Origin: Adiantum capillus-veneris
Taxonomy: Eukaryota > Streptophyta > Polypodiopsida > Polypodiales > Pteridaceae
DNA length: 64,000 nt
Reading direction: 5' to 3'
Assembly (NCBI GenBank): GCA_014529385.2
Contig: CM043969.1
Coordinates: 11,546,148-11,610,147 of the forward strand
Under the pieces are notes generated by a model. It was not told the DNA's origin and ran no database searches. It was given only the letters and a program-made list of their open reading frames with translations. Position numbers and translations under genes: made by a program. Of this stretch, positions 22,137-33,357 are shown piece after piece. Numbering within the stretch: the first letter of the stretch is position 1; each line of letters begins with the position of its first letter.

Positions 22137-22194
<58 letters not shown>
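22137..22194. repeat. (AG)n microsatellite, 3' side of LINE-F2
   Basis: About 29 AG units, followed by four AAATG-type units where LINE-F2 begins. Confidence 0.98.
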
Positions 22195-22198
<4 letters not shown>

Positions 22199-24610
22199 GA
22201 AATGAAATGAAATGTTATATTAACGTCTTCAAAAGGCCAGAGTGACCTATGTCGAGACCAAACTGATACAAAAGTGGTGAGTCTGTTACAATGTCTGAAA
22301 AGTGTGAAAATGTGAAAATAAATGCGAAAAACTAAATACAAAGTATTAGATAAACTTCTTAAGAGCATTCTGGGTGTCTGGCTAGAATGCTTCTAATCCT
22401 TTGTTGTAGTCTCCTCCGGTGAAGTGTGCTTCTGCATCTCGGTCGTGGTCGTCTCGATTTCCTAAGCTCAATTGCCCTGTCAATGAGGGTGCCTTTGGTA
22501 TGAATGTGGGTACTCCTTTGTGCTCGCTGCTGGCCTCTCGCTTCTCCTTCCATTCCTGCTTCTCTCGATTCGAAGAAATCTGTGATCTGCCTCTGAGGCT
22601 GTAGTGCTCTTTGTCTTCTCATTAGATTATCCCTGTGCCAATGTAGTTCCAATAGGTACAGGCCTAAGCACCTTTGATCTTGGTATTGCATGACTCTATC
22701 TAGAGGTCCAAAGCCTTCTTTAAACAGGCAATGGAAACGCCCACGTATCTCATAGTATACGGTGCAGTGGCATATGTAGTGTAATTCTGTCTCCGGTTCC
22801 AATCCTCATAACTTGCAAATTCTGCTCTTAGGTGGGATTCCCCTAAATCTGCCAAATTCAATTTCCAACTGGTGTGAGGATGTACGAATCTGACCAATAG
22901 CACATCTCAAACCATGATACAGGTGGGTATCCATGTAGTTCGGGCGAATCACAAAGCCATCTTCAGATAACTGTAGGAAGTTTTCTTTGTAGTCGGCCAT
23001 CTTCGTGCCCAATTCTTGTGTAGGGTCTACCCATGTCCTCTTAGTGTCCAACTGTATAAGATCCTGGCGGATGATTTTATTAATCTCCGTTCGTGTGATT
23101 GCCAGTGATGGAGCCTCAAGAGAGTATTGGAAGGGGGGTAATCTTTCCATACTGAACCCGTGTCTGTGAAACCACGAGGACAGTTGCGCATACCAGCATG
23201 ATGTATCTCCTTTCATTGCTAATTGTCGAGAGGATTCGAGGGCCAATCTAGTATATCGGCAATTATTTGTATCCCATAAACCATGTATAAAGGACAGTGA
23301 TCTGGTAAGAGCTTCAATTTCTATTGGAGGGGCAGCTAGTTCCGCTCGGGTAATCGCGTGTGGTACGGAGGCCTTGGCTCTAATCATTCGGGAAATCATA
23401 GATACCAAAGGTCTCTCCATTGACTTCCAATTATCCTGATCCACAGATGGTCCCCAAATCTGGACCCCATAAAGCATAGCCGAAGCCACCACAGTATCAA
23501 AGAGCCAGAGTTTTGTTCGTGGTTCCTGAAACTGCACTTGTGAACACATCCTCTCCAACCCTCCCAAGGCCGCAGAGGCTCTGGACAATCTAGCATCCGC
23601 TGCTTTCTTAAGAGTAAACTTCGGTCCTGTAAATACCACACCAAGGTATGTGTACTCTACTGTATCCTGGCCATATGCAAATGTAGGTGCCGATCTCCTA
23701 ACCCACTGTGGTGTTGTGTTAAACACCATAACTTTGGTTTTACCCAAATTTACCGACAGTCCGCTGTCCTCCGCGAATTTATGTAATGCATCTAACTGCC
23801 TTTGCATTCCATTTGGTGATTCTGCTATCAATACAATATCATCTGCATACAACAACAAAGGGATCCATGACCCTGCAAATTGAGCACCTCTGTCACCCTC
23901 TCTATCAATGTAATCTGATACCTCATCTATATACATACCAAATAAAGTAGGGGACAGTGGGCATCCCTGCTTTACTCCAACGGTGGAATGAACAATGTCG
24001 GAATTGCCTTCTGGAGTACGTACATAACCAGTTACTGGCCCGTATAAGGCCATGATCCCCCATATAATCTCTTTGGGGACCCCTAACTCTTGCATTCTGC
24101 GCAGCAATCTGGCCCTTGGTACTGTATCAAAAGCTTTCCGAAAATCCACAAAGCAACAATACATCCTTCTCCCGCTTGCTCTTCCTTCCTCAATAATGGC
24201 TCTGAGCGTAAGAATGTGATCTAAAGTGGAATAACCCCTCCTGAATCCAGCTTGTCCTGTTGCCCTTATGCCCTCATTCTCTGCCCATCTACTCAATTTT
24301 TGTTCCAGAATGGATGCGTACAGTCGGGTCAATGTGTGACCCACCATAATGGTACGGTAGTTCCCGGGTATCATAGGATCCCCTGACTTGAAAATAGGTA
24401 CGATAGTAGATAATTTCCAAGATTCAGGTAATCCTTCACACATGACCCGATTAAACAGACGAGCAAGGACTTCTGAAAGTAGATCCGTTGCATGGATCAG
24501 ATGTTCTACTACTAAACCCTCATGATCATATGCTCTTCTTGTCTTCATCTTATCAATGGCTTTTTCCACCATTTCGGCAGTAAAGAAAGTACTAGTAGCA
24601 GGGCGTGGCT

Positions 24611-24611
<1 letters not shown>
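22195..24611 (-). mobile_element. LINE-F2, 5'-truncated non-LTR retrotransposon between GA arrays
   Basis: Minus-strand LINE. Its 3' end reads (CATTT)n on the minus strand and then joins a CT array. The 5' truncation point, near the start of the RT domain, joins a second CT array. It belongs to the same family as LINE-F (49295-52285) and LINE-F3 (55351-57016) but is far better preserved. Confidence 0.9.
22359..24572 (-). pseudogene. LINE-F2 ORF2: reverse transcriptase and C-terminal tail
   Basis: About 737 codons in one frame with a single TGA (22806-22808). RT order: EHLIHA, FKSGDPMIPGNYRTI, TGQAGFRRGYST, motif A CFVDFRKAFD (near 24140), motif B GVKQGCPLSPTLF, motif C LLYADDIVL (near 23850), then FNTTPQWV and YTYLGVVF. 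A zinc segment C-K-L-[stop]-G..HYICHC is near 22770-22820. The basic tail contains QRQITDFF, a canonical PCNA-interacting box. The endonuclease is lost by 5' truncation. Confidence 0.93.

Positions 24612-24696
<85 letters not shown>
24612..24696. repeat. (GA)n microsatellite, 5' side of LINE-F2
   Basis: About 42 GA units, directly adjoining the truncated 5' end of LINE-F2. Confidence 0.98.
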
Positions 24697-24700
<4 letters not shown>

Positions 24701-25321
24701 GGCTTCTCTCCCTCTATCGCCTTTAGTGTGGAGCAAAGAGAGAGAGCATGCTTGGGAAGAGAAGAGAGAGAATGTGCACAAGAAAGAGAGAATGATCGCA
24801 AGCAGAGGTTCCAACGTGGAGGATTTTCTTTCCAGCGTGGATGCTCAACTAGTAGCCCAATTGCATGTGGGGCACACGTGAGTGCACGCAAGCTCTTTTC
24901 ACTCCAAACCCACGTCTGGGTTCTCTCTCGGTCTCCATGCGGGAGAACGGCAAATTTTTTTTCGTTAAATCTCTACGCAAGCGATTTCTTTTTGTTGAGA
25001 ACCCTCAAGTCTTAAGCGACTTTATTTAAATCAAATGGCCAGGACATTTTTTAAGTAACTACGAAACCTGCACATTATTAAAAGGTCACTTATAGAGACT
25101 GTAAAGTTTACAGAGAACTCTTTTTCTCTACTCTACTGCTCTTCTTCCGAGTTTCCTCTTTCTCCTCTGCTCGCATTCACGCGCTCCCACCATCACCTGC
25201 CTACTTTCGAACGCTCATGCCGACGCGCCGAGCTTCCCAAAGTTTGACTTTTCGGGACCGAAAAGTTCAGAAGAGGTCCGTTTTTAAGCAAAGTTTCCCG
25301 TTCTTCACCAAATTTCATCAT
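24697..25321 (+). other. Upstream region of GYP3, probably leader and/or LTR
   Basis: No coding similarity. It is GA-rich at first (24730-24800), then mixed sequence leading to the GYP3 gag start at 25322. No copy of this stretch was found near the 3' end of GYP3, so LTR boundaries and a primer site could not be set. Confidence 0.4.
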
Positions 25322-26400
25322 GGATTCCTTCAACTCAAATGGACAACGTAACGACGCACTAGAAAACATTCAAATTCCATTCGCGTATTCTCTATACACA
25401 TGGATCACGGATACTTTCCAGAGCCATGATCAACGTATATCTGCTCTGGAAACCACTAATGTTTGGACGAACATTCGCTTGTCCTCTCTTGAAGGGGTCG
25501 TGCAAGGGTTTAATGCCCGTCTTGCTGCTCTCAAAAATACGGCTCAGTCGACGACTGCTTGTGATGCTGAGAACGATACCCATCTCCAGTAATTGCGTAC
25601 ACAAATTGCTGCTTTTGGGCACTCACAGGGTTGTCCCACTACCACGACTCCGTACAAAACCACCAATTTCTCAGGGGAAGAGGAGTGTACGGAATATAAT
25701 TGGCTTCATCAGTGGATCACGTATTTTGATCTTCACGGGGAGCATGATGAACGAAGGATTCAAACGAGTCCTCTTTATCTGCGCAGTAAGGCACTTACCT
25801 TGTGGGGCGACATGACAGATAAGCCTGCGACGTGGGCTGATTTCTGTGTGAAATTCAAGAAGGATTTTGCAAAGATGGATTCTTTGAAATATTATGTAAA
25901 ATTGCAGAGTCTCTGATGAAAACTCTATCTTTTGATAAATATACAATAACTTTTAACGAAGCGCTCGCCTTTTGCAAGGTGGACTCCACGCATGTTGTGC
26001 ACATGTATCTGTTGGGATTACATGAGAACTACTGTTGAGCCTTGATCAATGATAAAGCCCCGATTGACGTTGAGGACGTTGTGGCGAAGGCTAGGACGTT
26101 CCACTTGATAAATGGAGCAAATTATAAGAAGAAAAGAAGATTAGATCACTAATCCGGCGAGGGCACTTCGAGGAAGCGGCCTCGACTCCAACAAAGGTCA
26201 AAATCACCGTCGAGACCTTCTCAAGACAAGAAGAAAGCCAAGAATGTTGCTATCTCTAATGCCACCAAATTAAAGACTGCCCCAAGAAGAAGACCAAGAA
26301 ATCATCACGCTGCCCTTCGGTTCAGATTCATGAGATCTCAAGTAATTCTGATGTTATTCAAGTTGAAATCCGTTACTTAGCGCATAGTTCATACACTAAT
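25322..26400 (+). pseudogene. gag: GYP3 gag
   Basis: Begins at ATG 25322 with a coiled-coil-like N-terminus (repeated ALE..TNV, SLEGVV). A TAA at 25590-25592 is followed by the gag core: KTTNFSGEEECTEYNWLHQW, YLRSKALTLWGD and WADFCVKFKKDF (to 25915). A basic region near 26140-26310 may be the remains of the nucleic-acid-binding part; no clear CCHC is left. Several stops and shifts. Confidence 0.85.
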
Positions 26401-26740
26401 TGTACCTTTAGCACTAGAGTGTTTGATAAGCATGATCTTCTCCATTTTCCTGGGAAGGTCAATGGTCACGACATGACCGTACTCCTTGATAATGGAAGCT
26501 CACACAATTTCGTGGATGCAAAATTGGTGCAGAAAGTGCGCCTGCAGACGCAGGAAAGTGACCATGAGTATCTCGTGAAGATGGCTCATGGCGAAGATAC
26601 AAATGTATAGAATTAGATGGTTCCTGATTTGATGCTCGAGCTAGCTGATTATTAAGAGAACCTGGATTTCCACATCATGCGCCTGGACAAAGCAAATCTT
26701 ATTTTAGGAATTCCATGATTTTATGATAAACAAGAGATGT
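26401..26740 (+). pseudogene. pol: GYP3 aspartic protease
   Basis: Frame from 26419 with MTVLLDNGSSHNFVD, the D-[ST]-G active-site loop of retropepsins in altered form (DNG), and then HGEDTNV. After a TAG at about 26608 the downstream half (LDFHIMRLDKANLILGIP) is still recognisable. It is inactive by nonsense. Confidence 0.83.
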
Positions 26741-27770
26741 TGTATATAGACTATTTATATCACTCTCTTGTTTTTGTTAAACAGGACATGCCTCATGTAT
26801 CTGTTTCGCTTTGTAATCAAATTTCTGTAGATAGTGGTGTTGCTATACTAATTGTTACTGCTTTGAAAATGTTTAAAGATATGAAGTCTTTTGATGTTGA
26901 CTTTTATCAATGTATACCATCTGCTTGGTTTGATTCATTAGTGCTTGGTACTTCTATCACTGAATCTCATAAACATGTTTCATATTCTTCTGTTGAACTT
27001 CGGGATTCTGACGAATCCACCCTTATCCGAGAAATCATGATTGATTTCAAGGTGTCTTTCCTGATGATCTACTTCCTCACTTGCCGCCTTCGAGAGGAGT
27101 AGATCCTACCATTGAATTGGTGGCTGGTAATCAGCCTTTTTCAAAGCAACCCTATCGATTTAGTAAAACCAAAGAGCACGAGATTCAGTGAAAGGGGTTT
27201 TTTTTTGCCAAGTAAATCCCCGTGGGGGGTGCTTGTGTTACTTTCTCAAAAGAAGGATAACACTATGCGCTTTTGCGTGGATTATAAGGGGTTGAATAAG
27301 CTCACTGTCAAGAATAAGTACACTGTCCCGTGCATGGACGATCCGATAGATGGACTCCATGAAGCATTGTATTTTACGAAGATAGACCTCCGATTAGGCT
27401 ATCACCAGATATGAATCAGACTGGAAGATGTTCCCAAAATAGGCTTCCATATGCGTTATGGTCACTACGAATTTTTGGTCCTGCCTTTTGATTTGACCAA
27501 CGCTCTAGCTACATTTTAGTAGATGATGAATAATCTCTTGAGACCATTTCTATGCCACTTTGTTGTTGTATTTCTAGATGACATCGTGATTTATAGCCGA
27601 ATTTTGTCTGAGCATCTACGTATATACGCGTTGTTCTCGAAGTATTGAGAACTGACAAGGTTTATGGTAAGGCTTCTAAATGCGCATTCTTTAAGAAAAT
27701 GATTCTGTATTTGGATCATATTACAGTATATTACCCGTGATGGAATTCGCGTCGACCCTAAAAAGCTGGA
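26741..27770 (+). pseudogene. pol: GYP3 reverse transcriptase
   Basis: A spacer region 26741-27110 is followed by RT blocks: FFLPSKSPWGVLVLLSQKK, MRFCVDYKGLNKLTVKN, FTKIDLRLGYHQI, FLVLPF and catalytic VVFLDDIVIYS (near 27570-27600). Stops occur within and between the blocks. Confidence 0.88.
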
Positions 27771-28400
27771 TAAAGTGCAAAATTGGTCCATTCTGAAGAA
27801 TGTATGCCAAGTAAAGTCCTTCCTAGGCTTTATGGGATTCTTTCGCAAATTTACCAAGGATTTCTCCAAAGTTGCTGCTTCGCTTATGGAACTTTTAAAA
27901 GGAGGGGTGAAAGGACCGAAGACTTCGGGTCCTCACAGTAAAGCTAACCCCCGTGTTGTTTGGAATGAGCGTCTTGACAAGAGCTTCAAGACACTAAAAC
28001 ACTTGGTGACTACTGCGCTAATATTGGAAATTGTGGATCCTAGCAAGCCATTTGTAGTTAAAACAAATGCTAGTGATTATGCGATTGGTGTAGTGCTGTA
28101 TCAGGATGGACGTCTTATTGCGTTTAAAAGTAAGAAACTTTCTGACGCTGAGATGTGTTATCCAACGTATGGAAAGGAGCTTTATGCCGTAGTTCATGCT
28201 TTGAGGAATTGGCGGTATTATTTATATGGCTCTACCTTTGTTGCATGGACAGACCACACTCTTTGCGCTATATCAGGGTGATCTCAGCGGTCGGAAGGCC
28301 AGATGGATTGAACTTATGCAAGAGTTTGACTTTGAGATCCGTTACAGAAAAGGATCCAATAATCGAGTTGCTGACCCACTCAGCCGGAGTCATGAAGTTA
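27771..28400 (+). pseudogene. pol: GYP3 RNase H
   Basis: One frame from 27775 gives VKSFLGFMGFFRKF (RT thumb/connection) and then RNase H signatures VKTNASDYAIGVVLYQDG, YGKELYAVVHALRNWR and TDHT. A frameshift near 28260 moves the rest (GDLSGRKARWIELMQ, VADPLSRS) to another frame. Confidence 0.88.
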
Positions 28401-29700
28401 ATGTCTTGTCCACGGCTGAAATTTCGACGGATTTCTATCTCTCTCTCCGAGGGCTATGTCGTTCCGATAGCTCTTTTGGCAAGATATGGAGCGAAGTCGA
28501 AGCGATACATGACTCTTATACAGGCTTGGGTGATACAGAAACCCCAAGTGAGTCATGTTGAAGAGACGAGACATCGACAATATTCCATTAGAGGTGGACT
28601 ATCGTTTAAGAATGGAAAAATCTACGTGCTAAAAATCGATGAGGTTTGACAAAGGGTTTTGTTTGAATGCCACGATGTTCCTAGCGTTGGACACCCAGGC
28701 ATCCAAAGAACTTTAACATTGGTCAAACGATATTTCTATTGGCCAAGGATGCTCTCTTTTATAGAGAGCTATGTGAAGAGATGCACTCATTGTCCAGTTA
28801 ATAAGGCAAAGTGCCTTAGAAAAGTTGGCCTACTACATTCATTGGAAATCCCTGATGCCAAGTGGCAGAGTATTTCTAAGGATTTCAAAGTTGGTTTGCC
28901 AAATACTAGTCGTGGCAATGATTCCATTTGGGTTGTGGTCGATAGACTCATAGAAATGGCAAAGTTTATACCAAGAAGTCGTCAGTAAAAAGCCATGAGT
29001 CGATAGTTTTATTTTTCAATCAACTTTATAAGCCGTATGGTCTACCAAAAGATGTCGTCAGTGAGAGATACCAAGTTCATAGGGCAATGTTGGCAAGATA
29101 CGTTTGCTTACCTTCGGACAAAGTTGAGTATGTCGTCCTTTGATAAGCCAGAGCCCGACGGACAAATTGAAAGGATAAATCAGACGTTAGAGGACATGTT
29201 GAGGACTTATGTCTCACAGGCAGTTTGATTGGGAAAGGTACCGCTCACAATTAGAGTTCCTACAATAATTGCAAGCATTTTTCTATTGGATTTAGCCCTT
29301 TCATGCTCATGTATGGATTTGAGCCTAAATCCCTGATTGCTATTGGCTTAAGAGAAAGTCAAGGATCGCCAAGCTCGTGATTTCTTGTATGATATGCAAG
29401 AGATGCTCGAATTGGCTAAGAATAGTATAAGGGCGGCTTGTGATCAAGTTACTACTTATGCTAATCAAAACAGATCTCCAAGGAATCTAGAGGTGGGACA
29501 ATGGGTCTATATGAAGATACCCAAGAATTCCAAGACTATGCCAATGGGAAAGCATTAGCTAGATATTGTGGTCCATTCTTGATCACAAGAAAATTGGCCA
29601 AGTTGCCTATAAAGTTATAAACTAGCTCTTCATTCGAATGTTAGTATACATCCAATGTTTCATGCCACCTGCCTTAAAGAAAAATTAGGGGAAGCCCTCA
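28401..29700 (+). pseudogene. pol: GYP3 integrase
   Basis: Zinc domain near 28660-28800 (ECHDVPSVGHPGIQR, then CTHCPVNKAKC). Catalytic core with SISKDFKVGLP, VRDTKFIGQCW and GQIERINQTLEDMLRTYV. The C-terminal segment continues to about 29700 with many stops. It catalyses insertion of the cDNA in intact relatives. Confidence 0.87.
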
Positions 29701-29739
29701 TTGTTATGCCTATCGAAGAAAATGTGTGGCAAGATATGC

Positions 29740-29900
29740 AAACTGAGTATATTCCTTGAGAACCAGATGTTGTTCTAAATCATCGTACCCCTCATTCGCG
29801 CCAAAAAGCTTATGATGAGTACTTAACTAAATGAAAGGGTCAATCTGAAAAGTTTGCTACTTGGGAATCAATCAGAGCTTTAAAAGCCCACTTATTGATG
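29740..29900 (+). pseudogene. pol: GYP3 chromodomain
   Basis: The segment VLNHRTPHSRQKAYDEYLTK, then a stop, then KGQSEKFATWE has the YLVKWKG..TWE signature of chromodomains. This marks GYP3 as another chromovirus lineage. Confidence 0.8.
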
Positions 29901-29917
29901 AGGACATCAATGGTTCT

Positions 29918-30245
29918 TAATGGGGGAAGATTATTGTTGACCTGGGGTCTCTCTCTAGAGTGGAGTCGAAGCCTAGTACTCTCTACTCCGGCTAGCTTTG
30001 AGGCTCTCAGCTCTCTCTAGGGTGACTCCATGTTGTGTGGTGGGCATGTTGGTCGATAGGGAAAATCCATGTTGTCTATGAGTTGTGTCTCTTGGATTCC
30101 GCCTCTCGGTGTAGCCGGCTCTTGTAGACTGTAATGCTCTATCTATGATCTCCAGTAGGAAGGCTCCAAAGCTGCCCTGGTGTAGTAATACAAGCTCAAG
30201 CATCCGATGCTTCTGCTTGCAATCTTGACAACAACCTCGGTGACC
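29918..30245 (+). repeat. GYP3 polypurine tract and start of 3' LTR
   Basis: AATGGGGGAAGA at about 29918-29930, then a TG at 29937 (TGTTGACCTGGGG). The LTR has no second copy in the window, so its end is unknown. L1-c is inserted at 30246-30260 and sequence resumes at 35760. Confidence 0.5.
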
Positions 30246-30260
30246 ACTTAGATGCATACT
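30246..30260. repeat. L1-c target-site duplication, left copy
   Basis: ACTTAGATGCATACT, repeated at 35745-35759. Fifteen bases next to an oligo(dT) stretch on the plus strand is typical of L1 integration. Confidence 0.95.
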
Positions 30261-31634
30261 TTTTTTTCCAAGAAAAAGATCCTTCCATTAGTTGATAAAA
30301 TTGTCCAAAGGGAAACAAACCACCTCTACTAGAGAGGGCCACATCAAAGGCATGGGGGGAGACTCCCAGTGAGTAAACAAAATATGTACAATGAGGCTAA
30401 ATTACAAAATGGGAGGAGGAAAGAGCCATAGAGGTGGCCGGTAGTGCCATCTAGGTGCACCTTGGACCATGGAGAAGAAAGGCCTTGGGCGCCAGAGTCG
30501 CAAGAAAGCTTCTTTGCACTTCCGCATGTGATCGGAGCTGCCATGAAGTCTCTCGAACTGACCCCTGAGAGTATGAATCAACTCCAATCAAAAGTCACGA
30601 GCAGTGTAGGTCGACCCCCCTAAATCACTATCATCCAATTGGTGGAGGCTAACTCAAAATGGAGTGCAGAGCCCATGAGGGTGGGAACCACGCTAAGCAC
30701 CCCAAGTAAACTGTCGCACTGTGGAAAGAGCTGGCATCAGTTGAAGTACCTGAAGCCAAACCTATTGTGCCATGGGACAACACCACAAACAATGACGCTG
30801 ACTCTCCAAAGGATGGTCACAATCTACACAGGCTGCCGACAAGCCACTATGTACTAGCCATCTCCCCACTTTTGTAGCTCTATATGCAACTAGCCACTAG
30901 AACAAAGTGACTCGTCTCTGTTGTCTGGAGTCCCACAACCGCTCCCAAAAACCTGGCAAGAACTCAACTATGAAACGCTCCTCCTGCCAATGAGGTGTTG
31001 CAGAAAGACGAGCCTCTCTCCGTGCTGCTAGTATGTGTCGCCCTAGTCGAGCAGTGTACTAAAAGAAGGGGGTCCCAGGGTGATCGGCTGAAGAGAAGAG
31101 GTCTCTCCAAAACCACTCCACGGGCCCACTGCACTTGTGAGAGGGGGCAGCTCTTCCAAGCCCATAGCCGCCAATGGCCTGTCTCAAGACCTGCTGCGTC
31201 AGGATCTATGACACAGATACCCACTACACGTACCCTCTGAAAACAACACTCTGCTACTTGTGACTGAGACTGAACATGGGGGGTACGGACTCTGAGCAAG
31301 CACGAACTACGATGAGGACCTCCAATAGCATGAAGGCCCCATCCATCTGGGAGCTGCGGTCTCTAGAGGGGTGAGCCACTCAGTTGGTAAAGCTTCTGTA
31401 ACATCTTGGCACATGCTTTTCACCCCTCTCATGCCTCGTAGTTTGATGCTCTAAGTCTCCTCAGAAAGCCCTGAAAACTGAAGCCAGTCGCCAAGAGTGC
31501 GGACTGGGCCTTCTGCCATGGGACCTCACATGGACAATTACCACGGGGGAGTGCTCTGAGGGCCTCATGGAGCTCCTCTAGTTGGAGAGGAAGCTTTAGT
31601 CTATGTCGCATCTCCTCAATAACAAGGCAAGGCA
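30261..31634 (-). pseudogene. L1-c ORF2, C-terminal part
   Basis: Matches L1-a RT entry and C-terminal region: a stretch reading CLVIEEMRHRLKLPLQLEEL near 31570-31630, the CVIDPDAAGLETGHWRLWAW segment near 31150-31210, and the tail HTLRGQFERLHGSSD near 30530-30570. The RT catalytic core lying between these blocks in L1-a is largely deleted (about 31440-31530 joins distant parts). Confidence 0.85.
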
Positions 31635-32734
31635 TGTAAGGTGCAGCGGAAGTGAATGTTGAACTTTTCTCAAGATGAGTGCTCTGAACTGTGCTCAAGG
31701 GTTCCTTTTACTTACGGAAGGTAGAGCCTTCCATTTCTTTAGTGAGAGAGTGCAAATGACACTATGAATGAAGGTGCTAAGACTGAGAGAGAGAGAGAGA
31801 GAGAGAGATAGAGAAGAATACGACACCAGACGGTTGCCAAACCCTCCTTCAAGGGTCCCCCCTCTCTATGGCAAGAGAGGTCTACGCTATTGATTACACA
31901 AATATGGTAGAATGGTCTAGATACAATGGACTTGCCGACGATGTTGACGACAATGATGACAACGATGAGATGGGCTGAAATCTATCTACTAACTGCTGAA
32001 TTCTGACACTGTGTCGGCGAGGACGGCGATGGGACGACGATGCGCTGAAAATGCAAATGCTGAAATCTACGAACAACAGTTGAATCTGAAAACACTAGCT
32101 GATCTGATGGTGCGGCGAGGATCTGCTACGGGTAGGTGAGATCTGCAAGGTTTGGGGCTGATCCTGCGGAGTCTAAGTACTGAAAATTGAAAACGCTAAT
32201 GACTGGGTCTGATCTGTCGCTGGGAATCTGCAAAACGTTGATGCTATCTGCAAAATTGCTAGGCCTAATCTGGTATCTACAAAACACCAAGCTGAAACTG
32301 TAACCAAAACGCTATCTGCTTCTTGTTGGCTTGAAAACGCTAGGTCTTGTGCCGGTCTTGCTGAGAAGGTGCATTGCAACTTGTTGGAACTTCTGTTGGC
32401 TCTTCTGCCAGAAAGTCCTAGCGCTAGGTTTCTTTTATAGCGCTTAGCAAATTTGCCCTACCTAGTTTCCCAACAAAGTCACTTATTAATAATAAGTGAA
32501 AAATGGATAAAATAGGGAAAATGGGTTCTGTGCACTGTAAAATGCTCATGATGGGTACTGACTGTCATGCTGAAAATCATGCTATGTGCAATCAAAGGAT
32601 ATGCAACTACTCTAAGTGCCTGGACATGCACCGCCTGCGCACAGGCTCACAAAGGTGCAAGAACACTTCCTAAGTTGACCTGAACCCTGGACCTGAAGTA
32701 GCTTGTCCACATGCACAAAGGGTTAGATGTGACA
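31635..32734 (-). mobile_element. Solo LTR (1100 bp) inside L1-c
   Basis: Starts TGTAAGGTGCAG and ends GATGTGACA. It is flanked by AGGCA (31630-31634) and AGGTA (32735-32739), a 5-bp target duplication with one change, and L1-c reads through if the block is removed. A TATA box (CTATAAAAGA on the minus strand, 32431-32440) sets orientation. It contains a GA-rich run at 31774-31806. No internal region is present, as expected from LTR-LTR recombination. Confidence 0.85.
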
Positions 32735-32739
32735 AGGTA

Positions 32740-33357
32740 TCTGCACCCAAATTTGCTCTCTGCATGCATCGTGACGCTTTGAGTGAGGCTCATCTCACAA
32801 GAAATTACGGTAAAAGTCAGTAGCAGCTGCACGCATATCCTCAAGCTTTGAAGCAACTGAACCATCGCGTCTCCTCAACTGGCTAACACTAGTGTGTGAA
32901 TGGCGTGACCCCACCGTCTCAAAAAACTCCCCAGTAACTCTGTCACTCAGTAACTTTGTCACTCACTAGAGTCCATTGAGATGCCTGTTGATGGAAGGCA
33001 AACTCATGGCACCGCTCCTCAATGCTAGCCAGCTCCTGCCTAGCCTATTATATGTGCTCCTCCAACCAAGGACTGTCTGGATGATGCTCCTACATGCTCT
33101 GCAAGGAAACAATGCCCCATTGGAGATGCTTCTCCTCCTCCCTGGTTGCAGCCAAGCGAGCTACAGACTCCTGGAGGAAGAAGCGGCTGAGCTCCGCTAG
33201 TCCAGAGGCCACTCTACCAGCAGGGGAGTCCTACGTGTCCAAGCTTTGTGTCCAAAGTACCTCCACTCGCTCTTTAAGCTTTGGATCCAGCAAGATCCTC
33301 TAAGGGATGCGTAGCATCCCACCCCCCCTCCTCTGTCTGTCTATCACACAGTGAGAA
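32740..33357 (-). pseudogene. L1-c ORF2 segment between endonuclease and RT
   Basis: Matches L1-a 5380-5960, for example the region equivalent to EDMRAVATDFYRE (near 32820-32850) and the acidic/Gln-rich helix. Frames are broken throughout. Confidence 0.8.

Noticed and set aside
22806-22808. TGA at a Cys position could be read as selenocysteine
   Set aside because: Land plants lack the selenocysteine insertion machinery, and no insertion element was looked for or expected. A simple point mutation in a decaying LINE is enough.
24605-24881. Arg-Glu or Leu-Ser repeat proteins over GA arrays
   Set aside because: These frames are translations of a dinucleotide microsatellite.
31635-32734. hAT-type transposon with an 8-bp duplication (CAAGGCAT/CAAGGTAT)
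   Set aside because: No terminal inverted repeats. TG..CA ends and a TATA box fit a solo LTR with a 5-bp duplication better.
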